Assembly: GCA_050942895.1 (NCBI GenBank)
Contig: JBMNOE010000005.1
Coordinates: forward strand, 1-64,000
Origin: JBNRMR01 sp050942895
GTDB taxonomy: Bacteria; Bacillota; Clostridia; Christensenellales; UBA1750
Direction: 5' to 3'
Length of the DNA: 64,000 nucleotides
Under the pieces are notes generated by a model, which saw nothing but the letters and a program-made list of their open reading frames with translations, had not been told where the DNA came from and ran no database searches. How positions within the stretch are numbered: position 1 is the first letter of the stretch; every line of letters starts with the position of its first letter. A program made the position numbers and the translations under genes. Below are positions 51,098 through 58,881 of the stretch, in pieces.

Positions 51098-51198
51098 GCC
51101 GTTGCCCCCACATTATTTATTGATAATAATTCTACCTGAATATAACTAATTATAAAAGCAATCGGCATCCTTTGCAATACCGGTAATTATAATGAATA

Positions 51199-51274
51199 AA
51201 AAGGCGGCAACTCCCTCTCTTTATAATCAATTGATAATCAGTGATTATGAAATAGAAGAAATTTGCCGCCTTTT
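51199..51274 (-). terminator. Large nested hairpin ending the ferredoxin/cupin/DUF438 operon
   Basis: Perfect 12-base arms AAAAGGCGGCAA (51199-51210) and TTGCCGCCTTTT (51263-51274) enclose a 52-base loop that itself holds ATAATCA ... TGATTAT. A T-run follows on the minus strand. Confidence 0.75.
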
Positions 51275-51287
51275 GGCATGCGGTGAA

Positions 51288-51476
51288 CTATTCCACGGTT
51301 ATGACGGAAACAGGGCAGACCTCCTGGGCTTCGAGGGCTGTGTCCTCGGCCTCCGGGGGAACTTCCTCTCGGTAAACCTCGGCAATGCCGTCCTCCGCCA
51401 TGCGGAAAACCTCGGGGCAGACCTCCTCGCAAAGGCCGCAGGAGATGCAGCCCGATCTGTCAAGTGTCGCTTTCAT
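51288..51476 (-). CDS. Ferredoxin
   Basis: Small electron carrier of 62 residues. Cluster ligands: C-I-S-C-G-L-C-E-E-V-C-P (about 10-21) and the last Cys in E-V-C-P-V-S (about 54). With a single C-x2-C-x2-C-x3-C-P motif plus one isolated Cys it should bind one [4Fe-4S] cluster, like Fer4_13-type ferredoxins. AAGGAGC precedes the ATG. It is cotranscribed with the cupin and DUF438 genes and could serve the nearby hydrogenase-like protein or the DUF438 protein. Confidence 0.93.
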   Translation of the reverse strand: MKATLDRSGCISCGLCEEVCPEVFRMAEDGIAEVYREEVPPEAEDTALEAQEVCPVSVITVE

Positions 51477-51515
51477 TTTTTGCTCCTTTCTTAGGCTTGG
51501 TTTATCAGCGCTGAA

Positions 51516-51872
51516 TTATGGCTGAGGGAACACGACTGTTAAAATCATCTTAAATCTGCTCAGGGCAAAAACCGCATGGGGTATCTCCGCCGGCATAACT
51601 ATAGTCTGCCCCTGTGAAAGCACATGATCCTCCTCGCCGATGGTTATCCTGGCCTCGCCCTCCAGCGCGGTGATCATCGCATCGCCGGTGGAGGAATGGG
51701 AACTGATCTCCTCGTCCTTGTCGAATGCGAAAAGGGTGATGCTAACATGCGGATTCTGCGCCAATGTGCGGCTGACCACCTGGCCTTGGCCTGCCTGGAC
51801 AAGATCGCTCAGGTTAAGCGCCTTTTCACCATCGATATTTTTAAGATATTTTGTGCCTGTGTTTTTGCTCAT
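51516..51872 (-). CDS. Cupin domain protein
   Basis: Single-domain cupin of 118 residues. Motif 1 resembles H-S-S-T-G-D-A-M-I-T-A-L-E-G-E-A, and motif 2 P-A-E-I-P-H-A-V-F-A. A metal ligand set (His, Glu, His) is plausible but not complete by eye. Start 51872 from AAGGTGGG; the ATG at 51902 is too far out. It lies between ferredoxin and the DUF438 gene, 33 bases after the latter. Such small cupins often accompany hemerythrin-like or redox regulators; function unknown. Confidence 0.85.
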   Translation of the reverse strand: MSKNTGTKYLKNIDGEKALNLSDLVQAGQGQVVSRTLAQNPHVSITLFAFDKDEEISSHSSTGDAMITALEGEARITIGEEDHVLSQGQTIVMPAEIPHAVFALSRFKMILTVVFPQP

Positions 51873-51905
51873 AAAACCCACCTTCCCATTTATTTTGTTC
51901 AATAC

Positions 51906-53108
51906 TTACTCGCTCACAAGGCGCTTTTCGCCGGTTATCGCCTGCAAGGGCTTTATGTTTTGGGTGACTTCCAGCACCCCCATATATTCGCCGGCCTCGT
52001 CTCTAACGGCAAAATAGCGGATGAGTATATATTTTCCGCCCAAGCTTATCCAGAAATCCTCCTGATCCTTGCGGCCTGCCTTGAAATCATTTACCAGTTC
52101 CTCGACGATATGAACGCTGGCGGGAGGGTGGCAGTTTGAGACGTTTCGCCCGATGACCGCCTTGGTGCGGGGGAATATGCGCTCCGTCCCCTGGGAGAAA
52201 TATTTGACCGTGTCGTCCTTGCCCACGAATGTGATATCCATCGGCAATGTGTCCAGCATGCGGGTGAGCTCATCAATGCTCAGCCTGCCCGTCGGCAAAA
52301 GGATAATTCCATCGGGCGCTTTTTCTGCTTGCTGCTCGGCCTCCGGCTTGCTGCTCATGCTTTCATGGGGCTGAATAAAGGCAGGCGCGCCGTCTATCAG
52401 GCAGTAGCCGATTTCAGGGATGTCATCCGCTATGGTCCTCCATTCGTCTGCGGTCAGGTTTTCCGTCATCATCGGCATTAAAATATGCTCCTCTTTGAAT
52501 ATCATCTCGTCGATCTTATTCAAAACGGTCTTGATATCGTCAGCAAGCTGAGCAAGGGGCTTTTTGCCGAAATCACCAAGCAGATCCTTAAGCTGGGCGC
52601 GAATTTCGTCGTCCACGCCCCACATGACCTTTGGCGGAGCGGTTATGCCGTATTTTTCCAGATAGGGGAACAGCAGATTCTCTTTCTTGCTGTAGTGCAG
52701 GTCAATCTCCCGCATTCTTTCCAGCCCCGCCTTTGCGGAAGCCTCGTCGCCCTCACGGGTATGCTTTAGTATCTTCTGTGCAAGGGCTTCGATGGCCCTG
52801 TTCTCCCGATGGAGTGTGTTTGCGGGGTGGCCCGGGGTCTGGGACGGGTCGACTGTACGGTGGATTTCATCGATGGAGCCCTTGAAAACCGCGGCGTGGA
52901 CATCGCACAAGCGCTGCACCTCGGAAACGGGCAGGCCGCCTTCTATCAGCGCCTGCTCCGCCTGGGCGATTTCCTCGGCAGAAACATTGCCAAAGACTGC
53001 GGCGAACTGCTCTTTAACATCGTCAACGCTCTTTCCGTCGTGTAGCTGTGAAATCAGATTCTTTAAAACTTTCTTGCGATATTCTCTGTTGTTTATCTCT
53101 TCACTCAT
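51906..53108 (-). CDS. DUF438 protein with hemerythrin-like and PAS domains
   Basis: A 400-residue soluble protein. Order: N-terminal DUF438 helical domain (about 1-75), hemerythrin-like four-helix bundle (about 80-230, with His/Glu in D-V-H-A-A, L-H-R-E-N-R, H-T-R-E-G-D, F-P-Y-L-E-K-Y and E-E-H), and a PAS domain (about 270-390: T-F-V-G-K-D-D-T-V-K-Y-F-S-Q-G, N-C-H-P-P-A-S-V). Members are thought to sense O2, NO or redox state through a di-iron or haem site. AAGGAGGG precedes the ATG. It heads the operon with cupin and ferredoxin and is divergent from the DUF1858/Crp-Fnr genes, sharing the palindrome at 53194-53207. Confidence 0.9.
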   Translation of the reverse strand: MSEEINNREYRKKVLKNLISQLHDGKSVDDVKEQFAAVFGNVSAEEIAQAEQALIEGGLPVSEVQRLCDVHAAVFKGSIDEIHRTVDPSQTPGHPANTLHRENRAIEALAQKILKHTREGDEASAKAGLERMREIDLHYSKKENLLFPYLEKYGITAPPKVMWGVDDEIRAQLKDLLGDFGKKPLAQLADDIKTVLNKIDEMIFKEEHILMPMMTENLTADEWRTIADDIPEIGYCLIDGAPAFIQPHESMSSKPEAEQQAEKAPDGIILLPTGRLSIDELTRMLDTLPMDITFVGKDDTVKYFSQGTERIFPRTKAVIGRNVSNCHPPASVHIVEELVNDFKAGRKDQEDFWISLGGKYILIRYFAVRDEAGEYMGVLEVTQNIKPLQAITGEKRLVSE

Positions 53109-53165
53109 TTGCTCCCTCCTTGCTGCAATAAAGAGTTTGATAATGTATTTACTTTTATACTTTTT

Positions 53166-53236
53166 ATGATATCATTAGAATTGGAAAAATTCGGTAACAT
53201 ATGTTACTGAAAAGCAAATATATTTACTGATATAAT
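53166..53236. promoter_or_regulatory. Divergent promoters with shared Crp/Fnr-type palindrome
   Basis: GTAACATATGTTAC (53194-53207) is a perfect 14-base palindrome. On the + strand an extended -10 TGATATAAT ends at 53236; on the minus strand TATCAT lies at 53171-53166. Both predicted transcription starts are then about 41-42 bases from the palindrome centre, the class II activation position of Crp/Fnr proteins. Neither promoter has a good -35, as expected for activated promoters. The regulator at 53649-54323 is the obvious candidate. Confidence 0.65.
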
Positions 53237-53311
53237 GCGGGATAAGGGAAAAACTATTCGCTGCAAGGCTGATTTATCTTATACCAAAAAGAAGAAGTGA
53301 GGACAAGCGAT

Positions 53312-53545
53312 ATGAATAAATATTTTTCGCTGGAGGAAAAAGTTTTTGATGTGACTGAGCGCCATCCGCAGCTCATCGAGTTCCTGGCGGATAACGGATT
53401 TGAAAACCTGCGAAACGCCGTCATGCGCAAGATGATGGGCAGGACAATATCCGTTGAGACCGCCCTTAAAAGCAAGGGCCTTGATCCTCAACTGTTCGAG
53501 GAAAAAATGGTTCGGTTTCTGGAAGAAAGGGAGAGCGGGCTTTAA
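53312..53545 (+). CDS. DUF1858-like small protein
   Basis: A 77-residue helical protein (start M-N-K-Y-F-S-L-E-E-K, ATG 53312 with GAGGA upstream). The pattern V-F-D-V-T-E-R-H-P-Q-L-I-E-F-L-A-D-N-G-F matches DUF1858, a domain often linked with hybrid-cluster proteins or fused to DUF438 proteins. Here the CxxC redox cysteines of some members are missing (no Cys at all). It is encoded divergently from the DUF438 gene, as if the two domains were split, and upstream of the Crp/Fnr gene by 103 bases. Confidence 0.78.
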   Translation: MNKYFSLEEKVFDVTERHPQLIEFLADNGFENLRNAVMRKMMGRTISVETALKSKGLDPQLFEEKMVRFLEERESGL

Positions 53546-53648
53546 GCGGAGCGGGCTTCATTGAAAACTGTGCTAAAGATGACTGTTTGTTAATTGCAGA
53601 TAAATGAAAATCCACAGGAACAGTGATGAGAATGGGGAGGAGAGGCAT

Positions 53649-54323
53649 ATGAGGCCGGCCTGGCAGAGCAGCCCGATATTTTTGGGGATGTCCCAAAGCG
53701 ACATCAAAAGCTGCCTTGAATGCAGCGGCGCGAAAATACTGCGCTATAACAAGGATGAGATGATATTCAGCCAGCAGAGGGCTCCCAAAAAGCTTCTGAT
53801 ATTGCTGGAAGGCTCAGTTGTCGTCGGCAGCGATTCCAGCTCGGGCAAGCGCAGCATAATAGCCGCATTCGACCAGCCAGGCGAGCTTTTCGCGGAGGTC
53901 TTTCTTTTCGTGGACAGTGACGATCACGATCAGTATGCTCAGGCGGTGGAGCCCTGCGCCGTTTTGCAGATCCCCAGGGAGTTCCTGTATCAACCCTGCG
54001 GCCACGGCTGCGGCTGCCACTCAAAGATGATCGCCAACATGTTGTCCATACTGGCCCGCAAGGCGTATTTTCTCAGCCGCAAGCTGCAAATCGTATCCTG
54101 CGCCACATTGCGCCAGAAGATAGCCAAGCTGCTTCTGGAGGAGTCGTTTTCACCGGAGAAACCCGTCCGCCTGATGAAGCGCGAGGAGATGGCGGACTTT
54201 TTGAATGTCACCAGGCCATCCCTTTCAAGGGAGCTGATGAAAATGCAAAAAGACGGCATTTTGAAAGTGGAGAAAAGGGAGATATCCATAGCGGACTATC
54301 AGCGGCTCCAGGAACTGTTATAG
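53649..54323 (+). CDS. Crp/Fnr-family transcription regulator
   Basis: A 224-residue regulator: N-terminal cyclic-nucleotide-binding-like beta barrel (about 15-125), dimer helix, and C-terminal winged helix-turn-helix (about 155-220: M-A-D-F-L-N-V-T-R-P-S-L-S-R-E-L recognition region). A Cys/His-rich patch C-G-H-G-C-G-C-H occurs just before the dimer helix and could hold a metal or iron-sulfur cluster. Start 53649 from GGGGAGGAGAGG. The sequence type is that of clostridial Crp/Fnr regulators near DUF438, hcp or fprA genes that respond to nitrosative or redox stress. It probably binds the palindrome at 53194-53207. Confidence 0.9.
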   Translation: MRPAWQSSPIFLGMSQSDIKSCLECSGAKILRYNKDEMIFSQQRAPKKLLILLEGSVVVGSDSSSGKRSIIAAFDQPGELFAEVFLFVDSDDHDQYAQAVEPCAVLQIPREFLYQPCGHGCGCHSKMIANMLSILARKAYFLSRKLQIVSCATLRQKIAKLLLEESFSPEKPVRLMKREEMADFLNVTRPSLSRELMKMQKDGILKVEKREISIADYQRLQELL

Positions 54324-54395
54324 TTTCTTAGCGGAAATTAGCGAAAACTCGCATTGTATGTTTTTGGTGAAGCATTTGATGAAAGTTGTGGCGAT

Positions 54396-56663
54396 CTAAA
54401 CGGATTCCCCTCGGTATGTTTCCTTATATTTACCCGGCGTTATGCCCTCGTATTTTTTAAAAATGCGGATAAGCGTGATGTCGTTGCTGAAGCCCGTTCG
54501 ATCTGCGATGATTGTAAGGGTATTATTTTGTTTAAGCAGCTTTTTTACATGAGCTATGCGCGTGAGATTTATTAAATCCGACAGGGAATGTCCGGCGCTC
54601 TCCTTATAAAGGCGGGCGATATATGCCGGGTTCATGCCGAAGTGAGAGGCGATTGCGGTGATGCTCAGGTTGCCGTCGGCGTAGCTGCTTTGCACATAGT
54701 CGGCGATGTCATCGCGCAGCTTAACAGTATGGCTCTTTTTCTGGGATGATATCATTCGGCAGACCTGGTGGACTATCACCTGGAGCTCCTGGCGGAATTC
54801 TTCGAAGCTCTTGCTTGAAACGATGCGGTTGATCCTATCGTGTTGCTGGGATATGGAATGATTGCTTTTCCGGTCCATGTCGCTCATCACCTTTAGAACT
54901 GTGCCCATAAGATCATACATTATGCACTTGCCCAGCGCTGCGGGAATGTTGATATGTCTGGCATTTTCAGCCAGAACTTCATCCACCACGGCCATGGCGC
55001 CCTGTTCGTCTCCCGAGAAAAGGCAGTTTGTCAGCGCCTGCTCCCTTGCCATTGAATAGCTGTAATCCCCAATGTGATGCTCATCGCTCCTGAAAAATAC
55101 TATACTGTCCATGCATGACATGACATTGAAATCCAGGGTTTCCAGCGCCTCGCTATATGCATCCTTAAGCTGCCTCCAGTCGGATTTAACATCGCTGGCG
55201 GCAAGGGCGAACCGCAGACTGAAGCGCTTGCCCAAAACTGCTTTGGATTGATAATATGCCTTTTTCACATCTAAAATATAATCCTGCTTTTCCTGGCTGA
55301 AATTTAGCAAATAGACCATGCTGTACTGCATGAAAACGCTATGGCAGATAAAAGACCTGGACAGATGCTCCTCAAGTATATTGCCGGCCAAAAAGAGCTC
55401 TCGGTCATTTTCACCGCCTCCGCTTTCCACTTCCAGCAGCAATATGGAAAAGTGAGCGCAGGGAAAGTCCACGGCGTAAAGCGCAAAATAATGCTTCGCA
55501 TCTTGATCTGAAATGCTGCCCATTATAAGGCGGCTTAAAAAATCATTTTTCATAATGGAGCTTTTGTTGCGCAGCTCATACTTTGCACTTTCAAAGTCCT
55601 TAAGGGTTGCCCTTAGTTCTTCTTGTATCATTACAAATTCATTGCTTTTCTTATGTTCTCCCTTACCCTTCGCCGGGCTGAAAAGGTTCATAAGCTCGGT
55701 GACGGCCTGGTAATTTTTTGCGGAAAATTTCCGGATCAGCAGCGCGATGATCATCAGACAAACAAGCATCATGCTCAAAACTATGTTGCGCAAGCGAATT
55801 ATTTTTTGGGAATAGACGGCCAACGGCACAACGCTCACATAGCGAAGCGGCGAAACCTGAGAGCGCAGCACCGTCACGACGCAGCGCTCACCCGCGATGG
55901 GTGCGGTGAAGCTTTGCTCTGAAGCCCCGCTCAGCAACTGCGGCGTAAGCTGGTAGTGCTGACCCGTTTCCCATAAAACCTGGTTGTCATCACCTATTAT
56001 GCAGGTGCTGCCGCCGGGCCAAGCGCTGCTTTGGATAATGCTGGAGAAAAAAGAATCGTTTATGAGCACGGCGACATTGGAAAGCTCGGGCTGAATTTCG
56101 GAATAGGGGAAAGATCGAATATAAAAGATGCGATTTGAGCCGCTTTCAGTTGGCATGGAGATGAAATTGCCTTTGTGGTAGGAACTGATGAGCTCATGCC
56201 ATTGCTCGTAGCTGATGCCCAGGTCAGGAAGGCTGTGAAAAAAGAATATGCTGGTGTTCGCCACGCCCTTCGCGCTGAATACTCGATCAATTCCGTTTAG
56301 CAAAATCACAGTGTTGGATATGGCGTTATTCAGTGATAACTGCATATTAATGTCGTCGATAAGGCGCAATAAAAACTGCCATCTATCCTCCGGGCGAAAA
56401 TCACTGGCGACCGACAGCGCTATCAGCTTATTATTTTGCGTGTATGCAACGGACATGCGAATGATGCCGTCAAGCTGTGAATCAATGCTGGCGCGCAGAC
56501 TGTTCATCATAAGTGTGTTGGCGCGGGTTGATTCGGAAATAACAGCGCTGTATGAAAGATAAATCGCACCGCCACAGATGCATATGCAGATCAAAGCGAT
56601 CACGATATAGGTGATGATCCATTGATGCAGCACACTTTTTTTAGATAAAAGCTTCCACAACAT
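54396..56663 (-). CDS. Membrane-bound AraC-family regulator (cluster B)
   Basis: A 755-residue sensor-regulator: transmembrane helix about 15-36, extracytoplasmic sensor of about 250 residues, second helix about 290-310, cytoplasmic linker, and C-terminal AraC-type double helix-turn-helix (about 655-750: I-A-S-H-F-G-M-N-P-A-Y-I-A-R-L-Y-K; then I-A-D-R-T-G-F-S-N-D). The start at 56663 (M-L-W-K-L-L) follows a GGGGG motif and a good promoter. Divergent from the cluster B transport genes and most likely their activator. Same architecture as the cluster A regulator but low direct similarity. Confidence 0.93.
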   Translation of the reverse strand: MLWKLLSKKSVLHQWIITYIVIALICICICGGAIYLSYSAVISESTRANTLMMNSLRASIDSQLDGIIRMSVAYTQNNKLIALSVASDFRPEDRWQFLLRLIDDINMQLSLNNAISNTVILLNGIDRVFSAKGVANTSIFFFHSLPDLGISYEQWHELISSYHKGNFISMPTESGSNRIFYIRSFPYSEIQPELSNVAVLINDSFFSSIIQSSAWPGGSTCIIGDDNQVLWETGQHYQLTPQLLSGASEQSFTAPIAGERCVVTVLRSQVSPLRYVSVVPLAVYSQKIIRLRNIVLSMMLVCLMIIALLIRKFSAKNYQAVTELMNLFSPAKGKGEHKKSNEFVMIQEELRATLKDFESAKYELRNKSSIMKNDFLSRLIMGSISDQDAKHYFALYAVDFPCAHFSILLLEVESGGGENDRELFLAGNILEEHLSRSFICHSVFMQYSMVYLLNFSQEKQDYILDVKKAYYQSKAVLGKRFSLRFALAASDVKSDWRQLKDAYSEALETLDFNVMSCMDSIVFFRSDEHHIGDYSYSMAREQALTNCLFSGDEQGAMAVVDEVLAENARHINIPAALGKCIMYDLMGTVLKVMSDMDRKSNHSISQQHDRINRIVSSKSFEEFRQELQVIVHQVCRMISSQKKSHTVKLRDDIADYVQSSYADGNLSITAIASHFGMNPAYIARLYKESAGHSLSDLINLTRIAHVKKLLKQNNTLTIIADRTGFSNDITLIRIFKKYEGITPGKYKETYRGESV

Positions 56664-56711
56664 CTGATGCCCCCATGGTAAATATTTAGTTGGCTTTTTT
56701 GCTTTCTCTAT

Positions 56712-56740
56712 ATTATAACATGGCCTTTTCCTGCGAACAA
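56712..56740 (-). promoter_or_regulatory. Promoter of the cluster B regulator gene
   Basis: On the minus strand TTGTTC (56740-56735), 17-base spacer, TATAAT (56717-56712). Confidence 0.65.
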
Positions 56741-56844
56741 GAAGATGTCCCCGAAGGAAGATATACAAATTTGCACATCAATTAATACTTTTATAGAAAA
56801 TCTCAATTTCTACGCAATTAGCAGCAGTCCTATTGATCTATTAG

Positions 56845-56873
56845 TTTACATTCTGTGGGGCCGTGGATATACT
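56845..56873 (+). promoter_or_regulatory. Promoter of the cluster B transport operon
   Basis: TTTACA (56845-56850), 17-base spacer, TATACT (56868-56873), 64 bases before the first permease start. Confidence 0.65.
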
Positions 56874-56936
56874 GAAAAAAACCAACAAACAAAAAAATAA
56901 CAAATCGCTTGCTTTTGCGATGACTTTGGAAGGGAT

Positions 56937-57899
56937 GTGTCCGATATAAACACCGTGACAAAAATTTCGTCATCAGGAGCTGAAAGTTCGCCGGCAGGTA
57001 AGATCATACGAAATATTATAAGATATAAATATCTGTACCTGATGTCGCTTTTAGGGTTTGCATACCTGATGATATTCTATTATGTGCCCATGTATGGCGT
57101 CATAATCGCATTCAAAGACTTCCGCTTCTCTTTGGGGATTATGCGTTCCCCCTGGAATGATTTTGCGCATTTCAAGGAGCTGTTTACAAGCGCAAGCTTT
57201 TTTAACGTGCTTAGAAACTCTGTTTGGCTGAATGTATTAAAGCTGCTGATCAATTTCCCAATACCAATAATATTTGCGCTGATGCTCAATGAGATCAGTT
57301 CTCCGGTTTTTAAGCGCGTTTCGCAGACCGCCATGTATTTGCCTCATTTCATTTCATGGGTGGTTATCGCTGGAATTGCCATGAACTTTCTATCCACCAA
57401 TGGCGGCATAATACCATATTTAGTGGGGAAACTGGGCGGAACTCCCCGGAACATCCTCGGCGACCCCCGCTGGTTCAGATCCATCATACTGATGACCTCC
57501 GTTTGGAGGGGCGCGGGCTGGGGCACAATCATATATTTGGCGGCGCTGTCAGGAGTCAACCCGGAATATTATGACGCAGCGATAATCGATGGCGCTTCGC
57601 GCTTCCAGCGCATCCGCTATATTACTTTGCCCTGCATCTCAAACACGATTGTGATACTGTTAATCCTTCAAATCGGAAACCTGATGGATAACGGCTTTGA
57701 GCAGATTTACCTGTTTCAAAACCCTGTCAATCTGCAGGTCGCAGAGGTCTTTGAAACCTACACCTACAAGGTAGGCTTGATAAATTCCAAGTTTTCGTTC
57801 GCGACAGCAGTGGGCCTTTTTAAGTCTGTAGTCGGCATGTTGCTGCTGATTATCTCCAACAGCATTGCCAGAGTGTTCGGCAAAGAATCCATTTTCTAA
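56937..57899 (+). CDS. Sugar ABC permease, LplB-like (cluster B)
   Basis: Permease of 320 residues, six predicted helices. LplB hallmark Y-V-P-M-Y-G-V-I-I-A-F-K-D-F near residue 50; EAA loop D-A-A-I-I-D-G-A-S-R near 212. GTG start at 56937 behind AAGGGA. It is a paralogue of the cluster A LplB-like protein. It forms the channel with the next gene product; no ATPase nearby. Confidence 0.93.
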   Translation: MSDINTVTKISSSGAESSPAGKIIRNIIRYKYLYLMSLLGFAYLMIFYYVPMYGVIIAFKDFRFSLGIMRSPWNDFAHFKELFTSASFFNVLRNSVWLNVLKLLINFPIPIIFALMLNEISSPVFKRVSQTAMYLPHFISWVVIAGIAMNFLSTNGGIIPYLVGKLGGTPRNILGDPRWFRSIILMTSVWRGAGWGTIIYLAALSGVNPEYYDAAIIDGASRFQRIRYITLPCISNTIVILLILQIGNLMDNGFEQIYLFQNPVNLQVAEVFETYTYKVGLINSKFSFATAVGLFKSVVGMLLLIISNSIARVFGKESIF

Positions 57900-57910
57900 G
57901 GGGGCGTAAC

Positions 57911-58798
57911 ATGAATCTAAAGCGATTGAAATATAAAAAGATGGACTCATGGATAATCGATATCGTTTCATATGGAATGATATTGTTGTTCTCCATTATT
58001 TGCGTGGTTCCATTTGTATATGTTATTACCTTTTCACTAACCCCTTACACTGAATATCTGAAGAATCCGATCCAATTCTTCCCCCGCTTTTTTAACCTAA
58101 GCTCTTACAAGCAGGTATTAGGGTACCACCTTATTGCCAGCGGGTATAAAAACACTGTGTTTATAGTGCTTGTGTCCACCCCGATGAGCCTGGCGCTGCT
58201 GACACTGACGGCCTACCCACTGACAAAGAAGGTGTTTTTGCCCCGCCGCTTCATAATGTTTCTATGGATGATGACGATGTTTTTCAGCGGAGGCATGATC
58301 CCCAACTACTACCTGATGAGCACCTTAAAATTGACCAACACCCTTTGGGCCCTGATACTGCCGGGGCTGGCAGGGGCTTTTAACCTGATTTTGATGCGAA
58401 ACTTCATAAATGAAATACCAGAAAGCCTTGAGGAAGCCGCCTTCATCGACGGAGCCAATGAGATCGTGATCCTTTTTCGCGTGGTGTTGCCGCTTTGTCT
58501 GCCTGCGCTGGCCACTTTGGCCCTGTTTCATGCAGTTGGAGCCTGGAATTCCTACTTTAATGCGATTATATATGTCAACAAGAGGGCTCTTTGGCCGCTG
58601 CAACTGGTGTTGAGGGAGATTATTATCGAGCCCAACATAAAGGAGCTGAATACAGATTTATATTTGGAGGACCAGGTGAACCCGTTCACACTAAAGATGG
58701 CAGCGATTATTGTGGCAACGCTTCCAATTATGTGCGTGTATCCCTTCCTGCAAAAATACTTTATGAAAGGATTGCTGCTTGGCAGCGTGAAGGAGTGA
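57911..58798 (+). CDS. Carbohydrate ABC permease, LplC-like (cluster B)
   Basis: Permease of 295 residues with six helices and EAA loop E-E-A-A-F-I-D-G-A-N near 175-184. Ends with the typical Q-K-Y-F-M-K-G-L-L-L-G-S-V-K motif. GGGGGCG precedes ATG 57911, 11 bases after the previous stop. Confidence 0.93.
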   Translation: MNLKRLKYKKMDSWIIDIVSYGMILLFSIICVVPFVYVITFSLTPYTEYLKNPIQFFPRFFNLSSYKQVLGYHLIASGYKNTVFIVLVSTPMSLALLTLTAYPLTKKVFLPRRFIMFLWMMTMFFSGGMIPNYYLMSTLKLTNTLWALILPGLAGAFNLILMRNFINEIPESLEEAAFIDGANEIVILFRVVLPLCLPALATLALFHAVGAWNSYFNAIIYVNKRALWPLQLVLREIIIEPNIKELNTDLYLEDQVNPFTLKMAAIIVATLPIMCVYPFLQKYFMKGLLLGSVKE

Positions 58799-58881
58799 TA
58801 GCGCCGGGACGTCCCGAAGGGATTGCCGTCCATTTAAAAACGGAAATGCAAAAAGCATAATTATATCAACAGGAGGTACTT

